In this document: piece after piece, positions 54,875-63,403 of the stretch
How the letters are laid out: every line of letters begins with the position of its first letter
Numbering within the stretch: position 1 is the first letter of the stretch
Assembly (NCBI GenBank): GCA_963746265.1
Contig: CAVVAM010000002.1
Span: 62,001 to 126,000, forward strand
Reading direction: 5' to 3'
Length of the DNA stretch: 64,000 bases
Source: Ilumatobacter sp963746265
Lineage (GTDB): Bacteria; Actinomycetota; Acidimicrobiia; Acidimicrobiales; Ilumatobacteraceae
Program-made: the position numbers and the translations under genes
The notes under the pieces: model-generated
Seen by the model: only the letters and a program-made list of their open reading frames with translations
What the model was told of the DNA's origin: nothing
The model's database searches: none

Positions 54875-55485
54875 GGCGTACCTCCCGAGGTCTCGTCGAG
54901 CAGCGTTCTCATCTTGTCGAGGCATCGGCGCCGGGCGGGCCCCAGCGAACCGATCGGCCGACCGAGCAGATCGCTCGCCTCGTCGTACGGCAGGGGCGGA
55001 TCGGCAAGCACGAGCACGGTGACGATCTCGCGGCAGTTCTCGTCCAGACGTCCGAAGGCGGCTCGGACGGTCCGGCGTTGTTCGGCCGCGACGAGGTCGT
55101 CCGAATGCTCCCCCGAATCGTCGGTCAGCGTCTCGAGCAGGTCGCCGACACCGCCCGACGAGCCCCACGACTCGGTGAGCGAGATGTGGTTCCGGCCCCG
55201 CTGCCGGACGATCTGGCGCACTTCGTTGCAGGCCGTGGTCGCCAGCCAACCGGGGAGTTTCTCGGGCTCGCGAATCGTGTCGAGCCGCTCGGCGAGCCGC
55301 AACCAGGTGGCGGCAAAGGCATCGTCGCGGATCTCGGGGTCGTACGTCATCATGTTGACCGACTTCCAGACCACTCGTTCGAGGCGGACGACGAGAGCGT
55401 CCCAGGCAGCGCTTCGGCCGTCGAGCGCCCCGGCGACCAGGGTCGCGAGGGGCTGCTCGGGCGAAAGCCTGGACTCGGACGCCAT
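54871..55485 (-). CDS. ECF-type RNA polymerase sigma factor
   Basis: A 204-residue sigma-70-family protein with only regions 2 and 4. Region 2 covers about 25-95 (DDAFAATWLRLAERLDTI, then LPGWLATTACNEVRQIVRQRG, the -10 recognition helix); region 4 covers about 140-200 (RLDENCREIVTVLVLAD, YDEASDLLGRPIGSLGPARRRCLDKM, the -35 recognition helix-turn-helix). ATG 55485 is chosen over an upstream in-frame start at 55557 because it gives the usual length. It is coupled to the 147-residue gene and converges with the S8 protease gene. Confidence 0.88.
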   Translation of the reverse strand: MASESRLSPEQPLATLVAGALDGRSAAWDALVVRLERVVWKSVNMMTYDPEIRDDAFAATWLRLAERLDTIREPEKLPGWLATTACNEVRQIVRQRGRNHISLTESWGSSGGVGDLLETLTDDSGEHSDDLVAAEQRRTVRAAFGRLDENCREIVTVLVLADPPLPYDEASDLLGRPIGSLGPARRRCLDKMRTLLDETSGGTP

Positions 55486-55578
55486 CTCGGGGACTCTACG
55501 CCGGTGGGCACCAGGAGTCGTGATGTCGGGCCCATGCAGGTCACAGATGCGAGGCACCGAGGGTTGATACGCGAACGG

Positions 55579-56163
55579 TCAATCTTTTTCGGAACGTTCC
55601 CCGATCGGCCCACCTGCCAGCCGGGCCAGTTGGCGCACGGAGTTCATGTTCCGCGCCGTCGCCGTGACACCGAACGCCTTCTCGAACACGTCGAGCGTGA
55701 GCTTCGAGCGCGCTGATCCGTCGGGATACGTCACGTACGCCTCTCGCCCGTCGATGTGGAAACGGTCGGGTGCGTACCGATCGGCGTCGAGCGTCGTCGC
55801 CGACTCATCCGACGGTGTTCGATCGAAGAACACGACGTGCAGGCACTTCGGCTCGATGACGCCGTCGTCGGGGTGGGTGACGGCAACCCGGCCCATCTCG
55901 GTCCCGGTGCGCATCACGACCGGCACCGTGAGCCCGTGCCGGCGCTGGACGGCCGCACCGATCGTCGCCGCCAGTTCGCCGGCGTCGGTAGAGGGGTGGG
56001 CGAACACGACATTGCCGCTCTGCAGGTAGGTCTCGACGTCGGCCGCGCCCTCGTCGATCACGGTCGCGCGGAGTTCGGCCATCGCGATCCGGTTGGCGCC
56101 ACCGACGTTGATGCCGCGGAGCAGCGCCACCCAACGCTCGGTTCGATGCTCGGTCACGACCAC
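55579..56163 (-). CDS. DUF1697 family protein
   Basis: A 194-residue soluble protein of the DUF1697 family. Typical sequences: WVALLRGINVGGANRIAMAEL at the start (the RGINVGG motif), ETYLQSGNVVF, then the end KLTLDVFEKAFGVTATARN, where the family usually reads TTRNW or similar. Function is unknown. The start is GTG 56163 or 56157. It is divergent from the tetR gene and its promoter region contains the TetR palindrome. Confidence 0.87.
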   Translation of the reverse strand: MVVTEHRTERWVALLRGINVGGANRIAMAELRATVIDEGAADVETYLQSGNVVFAHPSTDAGELAATIGAAVQRRHGLTVPVVMRTGTEMGRVAVTHPDDGVIEPKCLHVVFFDRTPSDESATTLDADRYAPDRFHIDGREAYVTYPDGSARSKLTLDVFEKAFGVTATARNMNSVRQLARLAGGPIGERSEKD

Positions 56164-56205
56164 GAAATCAAAGGTATCAGCGACCCCTCGATGCAACCGT
56201 CGAGC

Positions 56206-56234
56206 TTGACGACCTAACGGTCGTTAGGTAGGTT
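56206..56234 (+). promoter_or_regulatory. tetR promoter with embedded TetR operator
   Basis: TTGACG (56206-56211) and TAGGTT (56229-56234) are spaced 17 bases apart, a good -35/-10 pair. The spacer is almost entirely a perfect palindrome, ACCTAACGGTCGTTAGGT (56212-56229; 8-bp arms around GT). A dimeric TetR protein bound here would occlude RNA polymerase, so the downstream operon is probably autorepressed. Confidence 0.75.
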
Positions 56235-56240
56235 GTCATC

Positions 56241-56843
56241 GTGCTCGTGTCCCCGCCAACGCCCACGACCTCGGACTCCGGCCGAGACCGGATCATGGAC
56301 GAAGCCGCGACGCTCTTCCTGCGCCACGGATACGAGGGCACCTCACTCCGGCAACTCGCCGACGAGGTCGGCATGAAGGCCGGCTCGCTGTACTACCACT
56401 TCGCCTCGAAAGACGAGCTCCTGACGGAGATCCTCCGCCGCGGCATCGACGTCATGCAGACGGCCTTCGACGACGCCGAGGCCGCCACCGGCGGCGAGGC
56501 ACCGGACGTGCGCATCGGCGCCCACGTGCGAGCCCACCTGGCGGCGCTGTTCGAGAACGGGCCGTACACCGCTGCCCACGTGATGACCTTCCGCACCTCG
56601 CCCGAGGTCGTTCGCGACGCCGTCGTGCCGCTCCGCGACGCCTACGAGGCCCGCTGGTCGAACCTGCTGGTCGAGCTTCGGCGCACCGGTCGCCTCCGAC
56701 CGGGCACCGACGTCAACATCAGTCGGCTCGCGCTGTTCGGAGCGATGAACTCGTCGGTCGAGTGGTTCGATCCGGCCCGCGGCAATCTCGACCGATTCGC
56801 CGAGTCGATCACCCAGCAGTTCTGGAACGGAGTCGCGGCATGA
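56241..56843 (+). CDS. TetR-family regulator of the leucine/acyl-CoA operon
   Basis: A 200-residue repressor. The N-terminal helix-turn-helix is clear: IMDEAATLFLRHGYEGTSLR, LADEVGMKAGSLYYHFASKD. The C-terminal ligand domain has hydrophobic helices and is not specific. It starts at GTG 56241, 7 bases after the -10 box, so the mRNA is nearly leaderless. Its stop overlaps the carboxylase start by 4 bases. It probably senses an acyl-CoA of the branched-chain pathway. Confidence 0.9.
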   Translation: MLVSPPTPTTSDSGRDRIMDEAATLFLRHGYEGTSLRQLADEVGMKAGSLYYHFASKDELLTEILRRGIDVMQTAFDDAEAATGGEAPDVRIGAHVRAHLAALFENGPYTAAHVMTFRTSPEVVRDAVVPLRDAYEARWSNLLVELRRTGRLRPGTDVNISRLALFGAMNSSVEWFDPARGNLDRFAESITQQFWNGVAA

Positions 56844-58465
56844 GGCAGATCGCGTCGAAGATCGACTCGTCGTCGGATCGGTTCACCGAGAACTCCGAGC
56901 ACAACGTGTCCGACGTGTTGGAACTCCGCCGACGTCAGCAGTGGGCGATCGACGGCGGCCCGGGCCGCGAGCGCTCCATCGAGCGGCACCTGTCCCGCGG
57001 GAAGGTGCTGGTGCGCGACCGGATCGACATGGTGATCGACGAGGGCTCGGCCTTCATCGAGCTCTCTCCACTCGCCGGCTACGGTCAGTACGACGACGAG
57101 GTACCGGGGGCAGGCATCGTCACGGGTGTCGGCGTCGTGCACGGGGTGCCGTGGATGTTCATCGCCAACGACGCCACCGTCAAGGGCGGATCGCTCGTCC
57201 CGATGGCGATCAAGAAGCACGTCCGAGCGCAGGACATCGCCCTCGAGAACGACCTCGGGGTGATCTACCTGGTCGACTCCGGTGGGGCGTTCCTCCCGCT
57301 GCAGGACGAGATCTTCCCCGACAAGGACCACTTCGGCGGATCGTTCTACCGGCAGGCGCGGCTCTCCGCCGCCGGCCTGCCGCAACTGTCGGTCGTGTTG
57401 GGCGGATGCACGGCCGGCGGGGCGTACGTCCCGGCGCTGTCCGACGAGGTGATCATGGTCGACGGGATCGGCAGGATCTTCCTGGGCGGACCACCGATCG
57501 TGAAGGCCGCTCTGGGCGAGATCATCGAGCCGGACGACCTCGGCGGCGCCCAGCTCCACACGTACACGTCGGGTGTCAGCGATTACCTCGCCCAGAGCGA
57601 GCGCGAGGCGTACGGCAAGCTCCGCGAGATCTGCGAGACGACATCGCGACGCCGTCTCGACGAACGACAACCATGGGTCGACTGGCGGCCGGACGTGGAG
57701 CCACCCGCCCACGACATCGGTGAGCTGTACGGTGTGATCTCGGCCGACGACCGCGTCCCGTTCGAGGCGATCGAGATCATCGCCCGACTCGTCGACGGTT
57801 CCCGATTCCACGAGTTCAAGCCCGACTGGGGAGAGTCGATCGTCACCGGGTTCGCCCGCATCCACGGCCACCTGGTCGGCATCATCGCCAACAACGGCAT
57901 CATCTTCTCGGAGTCGGCCCTGAAGGCCACCCACTTCATCGAACTGTGTGAGCAGCGCCGCGTGCCGCTGGTGTTCCTCCAGAACACGTCGGGCTACATG
58001 GTGGGCCGCGACTCGGAGGCCGGTGGCATCGCGAAGAACGGCGCAAAGATGGTCGCCGCCGTCGCCAATGCCACCGTGCCCCGTTACACCGTGCTGACCG
58101 GTGGGGCGTACGGCGCCGGCAACTACGGCATGTGCGGGCGCGGGTTCCAGCCCCGCTTCCTGTTCGCCTGGCCGAACTCGCGCATCGCCACCATGTCGGC
58201 CGAGACCGCCGAGACCGTACTGGTCGACATCCGCCTCGCCGGCATGAAGGGCGACCAGACGACCGACGAGCACATCGCCGAGCTGCGCGCCGAAGTCCGC
58301 GACCAGTACGAGACGCAGTCGAATCCGTACTACGCCACGAGTCGCCTGTGGGACGACGGCCTGATCGAGCCCGACCAGACCCGCGACGTGCTCGGGCTCT
58401 GCCTCGCGCTCGCCGCCCGTCAGGACGAACCAGTGGCCGGACCCGGCCTCGTCTACCGGATGTGA
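56840..58465 (+). CDS. accD1: Methylcrotonyl-CoA carboxylase beta (carboxyltransferase) subunit
   Basis: A 541-residue carboxyltransferase. Two crotonase-like halves are present; the motif VDSGGAFLPLQDEIFPDKDH and VLGGCTAGGAYVPALSDEV mark the first, and LQNTSGYMVGRDSEAGGIAK and GAYGAGNYGMCGR mark the second, all typical of the methylcrotonyl-CoA type (AccD1/LiuB). It transfers CO2 from biotin of the alpha subunit to 3-methylcrotonyl-CoA in leucine breakdown. ATG 56840 overlaps the tetR stop; the alpha-subunit gene follows after 13 bases. Confidence 0.92.
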   Translation: MRQIASKIDSSSDRFTENSEHNVSDVLELRRRQQWAIDGGPGRERSIERHLSRGKVLVRDRIDMVIDEGSAFIELSPLAGYGQYDDEVPGAGIVTGVGVVHGVPWMFIANDATVKGGSLVPMAIKKHVRAQDIALENDLGVIYLVDSGGAFLPLQDEIFPDKDHFGGSFYRQARLSAAGLPQLSVVLGGCTAGGAYVPALSDEVIMVDGIGRIFLGGPPIVKAALGEIIEPDDLGGAQLHTYTSGVSDYLAQSEREAYGKLREICETTSRRRLDERQPWVDWRPDVEPPAHDIGELYGVISADDRVPFEAIEIIARLVDGSRFHEFKPDWGESIVTGFARIHGHLVGIIANNGIIFSESALKATHFIELCEQRRVPLVFLQNTSGYMVGRDSEAGGIAKNGAKMVAAVANATVPRYTVLTGGAYGAGNYGMCGRGFQPRFLFAWPNSRIATMSAETAETVLVDIRLAGMKGDQTTDEHIAELRAEVRDQYETQSNPYYATSRLWDDGLIEPDQTRDVLGLCLALAARQDEPVAGPGLVYRM

Positions 58466-58478
58466 TCGGAGCGACCTC

Positions 58479-60488
58479 ATGAAGATCCTGATCGCCAATC
58501 GGGGCGAGATCGCGCGCCGCATCATCAGAACCGCGCACCGCCTCGGTCACACGACCGTCGCCGTGTACGGCGATCCCGATCGTTCGGCCGCGCACGTTCA
58601 GGAAGCCGACGAGCAGTACCGGCTCGGCCCGGCAGCGCTCGCCGAGTCGTACCTGTCGCATGACCGACTCCTCGCTGCACTGGTCGACACGGGCGCGGAC
58701 GCCGTGCACCCCGGCTACGGCTTCCTCGCCGAGAACGCCGGGTTCGCCCGCGCCGTCGTCGCAGCCGGGGCCCGGTGGATCGGCCCACATCCCGAGGCCG
58801 TCGAGCGGATGGGCTCCAAGATCGAGGCCCGACGCATCGCAGCCGTCGCCGGCGTGCCCATCATCCCCGGCTACGACGCATCGCAGGACCCGAACGACCT
58901 GGCGAGCGCCGCCGTTGCGATCGGATTCCCGGTGCTCGTCAAGGCTGCGGCGGGCGGGGGCGGCAAGGGCATCCGCATCGTCCACGAGCCTGACGGCTTC
59001 GCGGCGGCGCTCGCCGAAGCGTCGTCGGAGGCCGAGCGGAGCTTCGGTGACGGCGCCATGATCGTCGAGCGGTACATCACGCGGCCACGCCACGTCGAGG
59101 TCCAGGTCGTCGGTGACCGGCACGGCCACGTGATCCACCTCGGCACCCGCGAGTGTTCGGTGCAGCGTCGCTACCAGAAGGTGCTCGAGGAGGCACCCGC
59201 CCCGAATCTGCCCGACGCGACCCGCGCCGGCCTGCACGGCGCCGCCGTGACGCTCGCGTCCGCCATGGGGTACGACTCGGCGGGCACCGTCGAGTTCATC
59301 GTCGACGACGAGACGGGCGAGTTCTTCTTCCTCGAGATGAACACCCGCCTCCAGGTCGAACATCCGGTCACCGAAGAGGTCACCGGCATCGACATCGTCG
59401 AGCTGATGATCCGGTCCGCGCAGGACGAGGCGCTCCCGATCACCCAGGGCGACGTCACGTTCACGGGCCACGCGTTCGAGTGTCGGATCAATGCCGAGAA
59501 CCCGGCCGACGGATTCAGCCCCGACATCGGCCGGATCGAGCGGCTTCACATCGGCTGCGACCTCCCGTTCGGCGAGCAGCCATCTGGTCGCTTCCGATGG
59601 GACGCTGCGGTGCGCGAGGGCGACGAGGTCACCCCCTTCTACGACTCGATGATCGCCAAGCTGATCGTCTGGGACGAGGACCGTGCGACCGCACTGGCGA
59701 CACTCCGAGGCCACCTCGACGGGCTCCGCATCGAGGGCGTCGTGACGACCGCCCCCTTCCACCGCTGGCTCATCGAGCAGGTCCCCGTGGTCAACGGGCG
59801 CGTGACGACCCGCTTCCTCGACGAGACCACGATCCCTGCGGACCCGACGACGGCCGCACCGTTTGCCGCCCGGGCATGGGACGGCGGGCCGACGGGGGGC
59901 GACTCGTTGTTCGAGCAGCTCGGATCCTTCCGGGTGACACCGCACCGCCCCGACGTCCCCCTCGTGCTGCGCTCGATCGATGGCGAGCTCCACGAGGCCA
60001 AGCCGTCGGAGTGGGCGGCATCCGACTCGATCTCGACCGAGGGTTGGTCCGCGTCCCCGAGGCGGCACGATGCCGACGCGTCGGCCGGCGGCGCCGCACC
60101 CCACCCTCGCATCTGCGTCGACTCGTACCATCGCACGATCACCGTCACGATCGACGACTACCCACACCACTTCACCGTGCCGCACCGCTCCGAGATCTGG
60201 GCCGGCGAGGCCGTGAGCGGCGCGGCTCACGGCGACGCGGTCACCGCCCCGTTCCCCGGCACCGTCACCGAGGTCGGCGTCGAGTCCGGGCAGACCGTGA
60301 CGGCAGGTGAGACCTGCATCGTGATCGAAGCGATGAAGATGCTCCACACCCTGACCGCCCCGATCGACGGCACCGTCGCCGAGGTGCACGTGTCACCCGG
60401 GGACCAGGTCACATCGAGCCAGGTCCTCGTCACGTTCGAATCGACCCCATCGCACTCGGAACCATCCACCGAAGCATCCTCCGACTGA
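58479..60488 (+). CDS. accA1: Acyl-CoA carboxylase alpha subunit (biotin carboxylase + BCCP)
   Basis: A 669-residue biotin-dependent subunit. Residues 1-445 are a biotin carboxylase: NRGEIARRIIRTA, ATP-binding loop AAAGGGGKGIRIV, EMNTRLQVEHPVTE and RINAEN. The middle part is a linker domain as in methylcrotonyl-CoA carboxylase alpha; the C-terminal ~80 residues are a biotinyl domain with the target Lys in IEAMKMLHTL. With the preceding subunit it forms the AccA1-AccD1-type complex. The last 15 residues are Ser/Glu-rich and probably disordered. Confidence 0.93.
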   Translation: MKILIANRGEIARRIIRTAHRLGHTTVAVYGDPDRSAAHVQEADEQYRLGPAALAESYLSHDRLLAALVDTGADAVHPGYGFLAENAGFARAVVAAGARWIGPHPEAVERMGSKIEARRIAAVAGVPIIPGYDASQDPNDLASAAVAIGFPVLVKAAAGGGGKGIRIVHEPDGFAAALAEASSEAERSFGDGAMIVERYITRPRHVEVQVVGDRHGHVIHLGTRECSVQRRYQKVLEEAPAPNLPDATRAGLHGAAVTLASAMGYDSAGTVEFIVDDETGEFFFLEMNTRLQVEHPVTEEVTGIDIVELMIRSAQDEALPITQGDVTFTGHAFECRINAENPADGFSPDIGRIERLHIGCDLPFGEQPSGRFRWDAAVREGDEVTPFYDSMIAKLIVWDEDRATALATLRGHLDGLRIEGVVTTAPFHRWLIEQVPVVNGRVTTRFLDETTIPADPTTAAPFAARAWDGGPTGGDSLFEQLGSFRVTPHRPDVPLVLRSIDGELHEAKPSEWAASDSISTEGWSASPRRHDADASAGGAAPHPRICVDSYHRTITVTIDDYPHHFTVPHRSEIWAGEAVSGAAHGDAVTAPFPGTVTEVGVESGQTVTAGETCIVIEAMKMLHTLTAPIDGTVAEVHVSPGDQVTSSQVLVTFESTPSHSEPSTEASSD

Positions 60489-60513
60489 CCCCGACCGCTC
60501 CAGGAGCCCCACC

Positions 60514-61668
60514 ATGACGCATCGCAACATCTACATGACCGACGAACTCCAGGCGATCTACGACCAGACGGTCGAGTTCGTCGCCAAAGAGGTGACGCCG
60601 CACGGCGATCAGTGGGAGGAGGCCGGCAAGGTCCCGCGCGAGGTCCTGCACCAGATGGGCGCACTCGGCATGTTCAGCCTGCGTGTTCCCGAAGAGCACG
60701 GCGGCCTCGGGCTGGGCATGCTGGCATCGGCCACGCTGTCCGAGGCGCTCGGCTCGTCGACCTATGCCGGATTCGACGTCACGGTGCTCGTGCACACCGA
60801 CATGGCCGGGCCCCACCTGGTTCATTCGGGCTCGCCCGAGCAGCACGAGCGCTGGTTACCGGGGATGATGTCGGGCGAGACGATCCTGTCGATCGGCGTC
60901 AGCGAACCCGACGCCGGCAGCGATGTCGCCGGGATCCGCACCAGCGCCGTCACAGACGGCGACGGATGGCGCATCAACGGCACCAAGACGTTCATCACCA
61001 ACGCCGTCTACGGCGACCTCACCATCGTCGCCGCGAAGACCGACCCCGACAACAAGTACGGCATCACGATGTTCCTGGTGCCGGCCGGCACGGAGGGCTT
61101 CACGGTCGCGAAGAAGCTCGACAAGCACGGCTGGCGATGCAGTGACACCGCCGAGCTCGTACTCGACGACGTGTGGGTCGCCGACGATCAGGTGCTCGGT
61201 ACGGTGCACCGCGGGTTCTACGAAACGATGCGCAACTTCCAGAACGAGCGGATGGTGTTGATCGGCATGGGTGTCGGGGCGGCACAGGCGGCGATCGACC
61301 AGACGCTGGCGTACACGCAGGAGCGCAGAGCCTTCGACGGGCACCTCTACGATCTCGGCGCGATCCGGCAGCGGATGGCGATGAACCAGGCGAAACTCGA
61401 CGCCGTCCGGGCATCGATGTACCACGCTGCGTGGCTCGGAGATCAGGGTCTCGACAACATCAAGGAGATGTCCGGAGTGAAGGCGTTCGGCGCCGAGGCG
61501 ATCAACCAGATCATGTACGACTGCGTCCAGTTCCACGGCGGTATGGGCTACATGCGCGAGACACCGGTCGAGCGCATGTACCGCGACGCTCGGATCCTGC
61601 CGATCGGCGGCGGTGCCACCGAAGTGATGCTCGAGGAGGTCGCGAAGCGATCGATGGTCGGGGCGTGA
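60514..61668 (+). CDS. Acyl-CoA dehydrogenase, isovaleryl-CoA-type active site
   Basis: A 384-residue flavoenzyme that oxidises an acyl-CoA to the enoyl form. FAD-binding motifs include SIGVSEPDAGSDVAGIRT and GGMGYMRETPVERMYRD. The glutamate used by medium- and short-chain enzymes near the C-terminus is replaced: the sequence there is LPIGGGATEVM. Instead Glu245 in NFQNERMVLIGMGVG lies where isovaleryl-CoA dehydrogenase has its base. That fits leucine degradation: isovaleryl-CoA to 3-methylcrotonyl-CoA, the substrate of the coupled carboxylase. It corresponds by position to fadE19 in mycobacteria. Confidence 0.88.
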   Translation: MTHRNIYMTDELQAIYDQTVEFVAKEVTPHGDQWEEAGKVPREVLHQMGALGMFSLRVPEEHGGLGLGMLASATLSEALGSSTYAGFDVTVLVHTDMAGPHLVHSGSPEQHERWLPGMMSGETILSIGVSEPDAGSDVAGIRTSAVTDGDGWRINGTKTFITNAVYGDLTIVAAKTDPDNKYGITMFLVPAGTEGFTVAKKLDKHGWRCSDTAELVLDDVWVADDQVLGTVHRGFYETMRNFQNERMVLIGMGVGAAQAAIDQTLAYTQERRAFDGHLYDLGAIRQRMAMNQAKLDAVRASMYHAAWLGDQGLDNIKEMSGVKAFGAEAINQIMYDCVQFHGGMGYMRETPVERMYRDARILPIGGGATEVMLEEVAKRSMVGA

Positions 61669-62528
61669 AGCCGGTCGGCAGGCTCCGATCGCTCCTCTTC
61701 GCACCTGCGGTTCGGCCCGACTTCATCGCCAGGCTCGCCGACCGGGGTGCCGACGCCGTCGTGATCGACTGCGAGGATGCCACGCCCGCGGGCGCCAAGG
61801 CCGACGGGCGCGCCACGGCACGATCGTTGGCGCCCGGCCTGGCCGCAGCAGGCTGTCAGGTCTTCGTCCGGGTCAACGGCCTGCCCACCGAATGGTTCGC
61901 CGACGATGTCCGTGGCGGTCTCGTGGCAGAGCTGGCAGGTGTGATCGTCCCCAAGGTCGACACCGTGGCCGGCCTCGATGCCGTGACGTCCGCGCTCGAC
62001 GCGGCCGGGTTCCCCGAGCTCGGTGTGTTCGCCGGGTTGGAGACGGCGCTCGGTGTGGCCGATGCCCGACTGCTCCTGAATCACCCACGGGTCGTCGCCG
62101 GCTATTTCGGCGCCGAGGACTTCATCGCCGACATGGGCGGCGTCCGTACCGCGAGCAACGACGAGGTCGCGCTGGCTCGCTGCACGGTCGCGCTCGCCGG
62201 CCGGCTCGCCGGCGTCCCGGTCCTCGACCAGATCGTCGCCGACTTCCGAAACGATCAGCGGTTCGTGCGCGAGGCGGCTGCAGCCAGGGCGATGGGCTAT
62301 TCCGGGAAGCTGTGCATTCATCCCGGTCAGGTGGCGCTCGCCAACGACGCGTTCGTGCCGACGGCCGACGAGGTGGACCGGGCCCACCGACTGCTGGTCG
62401 CGTACGAGGCCGCATCGACGAACGGCGTCGCTGCGATCGACTTCGAAGGTCAGATGGTCGACGAGCCGCTCGCAGCACAGGCCCGGCGCGTCGTCGAGCT
62501 GGCGGGCATCCGGTCGAGCGACGTCTGA
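61665..62528 (+). CDS. CitE-like beta-hydroxyacyl-CoA lyase
   Basis: A 287-residue HpcH/HpaI/CitE-fold lyase. Mg-binding residues are visible in VFAGLETALGVAD (Glu) and YFGAEDFIADMGG (Asp), with DCEDATP and VRVNGLPT near the N-terminus and SGKLCIHPGQVALAN near the C-terminus. The gene order carboxylase beta, carboxylase alpha, dehydrogenase, CitE-like, MaoC matches mycobacterial accD1-accA1-fadE19-Rv2499c-Rv2498c; Rv2498c has been described as a lyase for HMG-CoA of leucine breakdown and for citramalyl-CoA from itaconate. The same role is inferred. GTG 61665 overlaps the dehydrogenase stop. Confidence 0.87.
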   Translation: MKPVGRLRSLLFAPAVRPDFIARLADRGADAVVIDCEDATPAGAKADGRATARSLAPGLAAAGCQVFVRVNGLPTEWFADDVRGGLVAELAGVIVPKVDTVAGLDAVTSALDAAGFPELGVFAGLETALGVADARLLLNHPRVVAGYFGAEDFIADMGGVRTASNDEVALARCTVALAGRLAGVPVLDQIVADFRNDQRFVREAAAARAMGYSGKLCIHPGQVALANDAFVPTADEVDRAHRLLVAYEAASTNGVAAIDFEGQMVDEPLAAQARRVVELAGIRSSDV

Positions 62529-62996
62529 TCAGTCGGGCCGAGTGAGCATCAGGGCATCGCGGACGGCACGACACACCAGCGTGTCGTGCTGGTTGAACGC
62601 TCGGTGCTCGAATGTGACGATCCCCTGGGTCGGGCGTGACCGCGACCGTCGCCCAGCCAGGACCTCGGTCTCGACACGCAACGTGTCGCCGTGGAACAGC
62701 GGAGCCGGGAAGACGACCTCGCCGAAGCCGAGATTCGCCACCGTGGTACCCAGCGTCGTCTCGTGCACGCTGATGCCGATCACCATCGCCACCGTGAGCA
62801 TCGAGTTGACGAGGGGCTGGCCGAACTCGGTCTCGTTGGCGGCGTAGTCGAAGTCGAGGTGGAGCCAGGCGGGGTTCATGGTCATCGACGTGAACATGAC
62901 GTTGTCCGACTCGGTGATCGTGCGCCGGATCGCATGGTGGATCACCAGCCCCGGTGTCAACTCCTCGAACCACTTGCCCGTGTGCGGACGCTCCAT
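62529..62996 (-). CDS. MaoC-like enoyl-CoA hydratase
   Basis: A 155-residue hot-dog-fold protein of the MaoC dehydratase family: KWFEELTPGLVIHHAIRRTI, then TMNPAWLHLDFDYAANETEFG (the hydratase D-x-x-x-x-H-like region is DFDYAANETEFG here), LFHGDTLRVETEVLAGR. In the mycobacterial counterpart a MaoC protein hydrates a methylglutaconyl- or mesaconyl-type enoyl-CoA beside the CitE-like lyase. Here it is on the opposite strand, its stop codon directly next to the citE-like stop. ATG 62996 is chosen over in-frame starts further up. Confidence 0.83.
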   Translation of the reverse strand: MERPHTGKWFEELTPGLVIHHAIRRTITESDNVMFTSMTMNPAWLHLDFDYAANETEFGQPLVNSMLTVAMVIGISVHETTLGTTVANLGFGEVVFPAPLFHGDTLRVETEVLAGRRSRSRPTQGIVTFEHRAFNQHDTLVCRAVRDALMLTRPD

Positions 62997-63030
62997 GCCG
63001 TCGATCGTACGTGGCGGCATCCGAGGAGCT

Positions 63031-63285
63031 TCAGACGAACGACAGCGCGGGGCGAGGCGGACGATCCGACGCACCTGATGCCACTGTGACACGGTGCACC
63101 GTTCGCCGGCCGCCGAAGCACTCGCCCGTGAGCCGCAACTGGCCGCCGAGCGCCGCCGAGCCGGCGAACGTGACGTCGGCCGCGTCGACATGGCGGTCAC
63201 CGCTCCTGAGGCGCCGAACGACCTCGACGAGTGACCCGACCGTGTGAGCGTCGATCTCACCGGGCACGCCCACATCGTCCCCCAC
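63031..63285 (-). CDS. STAS-like anti-sigma-factor-antagonist fragment
   Basis: An 84-residue frame from GTG 63285 that reads like a STAS domain: VGVPGEIDAHTVGSLVEVVR (the G-x-(I/V)-D start), then VDAADVTFAGSAALGGQLRL where STAS proteins have the D-x-s-x-v-x-F-x-D-S-x-G-L segment with a phosphorylated Ser. The usual residues around that Ser are altered (FAGSAALG). The open frame extends upstream without recognisable sequence. It may be a short real gene or a decayed one. Confidence 0.4.
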   Translation of the reverse strand: MGDDVGVPGEIDAHTVGSLVEVVRRLRSGDRHVDAADVTFAGSAALGGQLRLTGECFGGRRTVHRVTVASGASDRPPRPALSFV

Positions 63286-63403
63286 GGCAATCCTGATCAA
63301 CGACGAGCGCGCGGAACCACGCCTTCGGGTGATGGTCCCCCCGCGAGCGGGCCGGCCGGCCGGCCGGTCATGTTCCGCGAGACGAACAGCGGGCAGATCC
63401 CGA

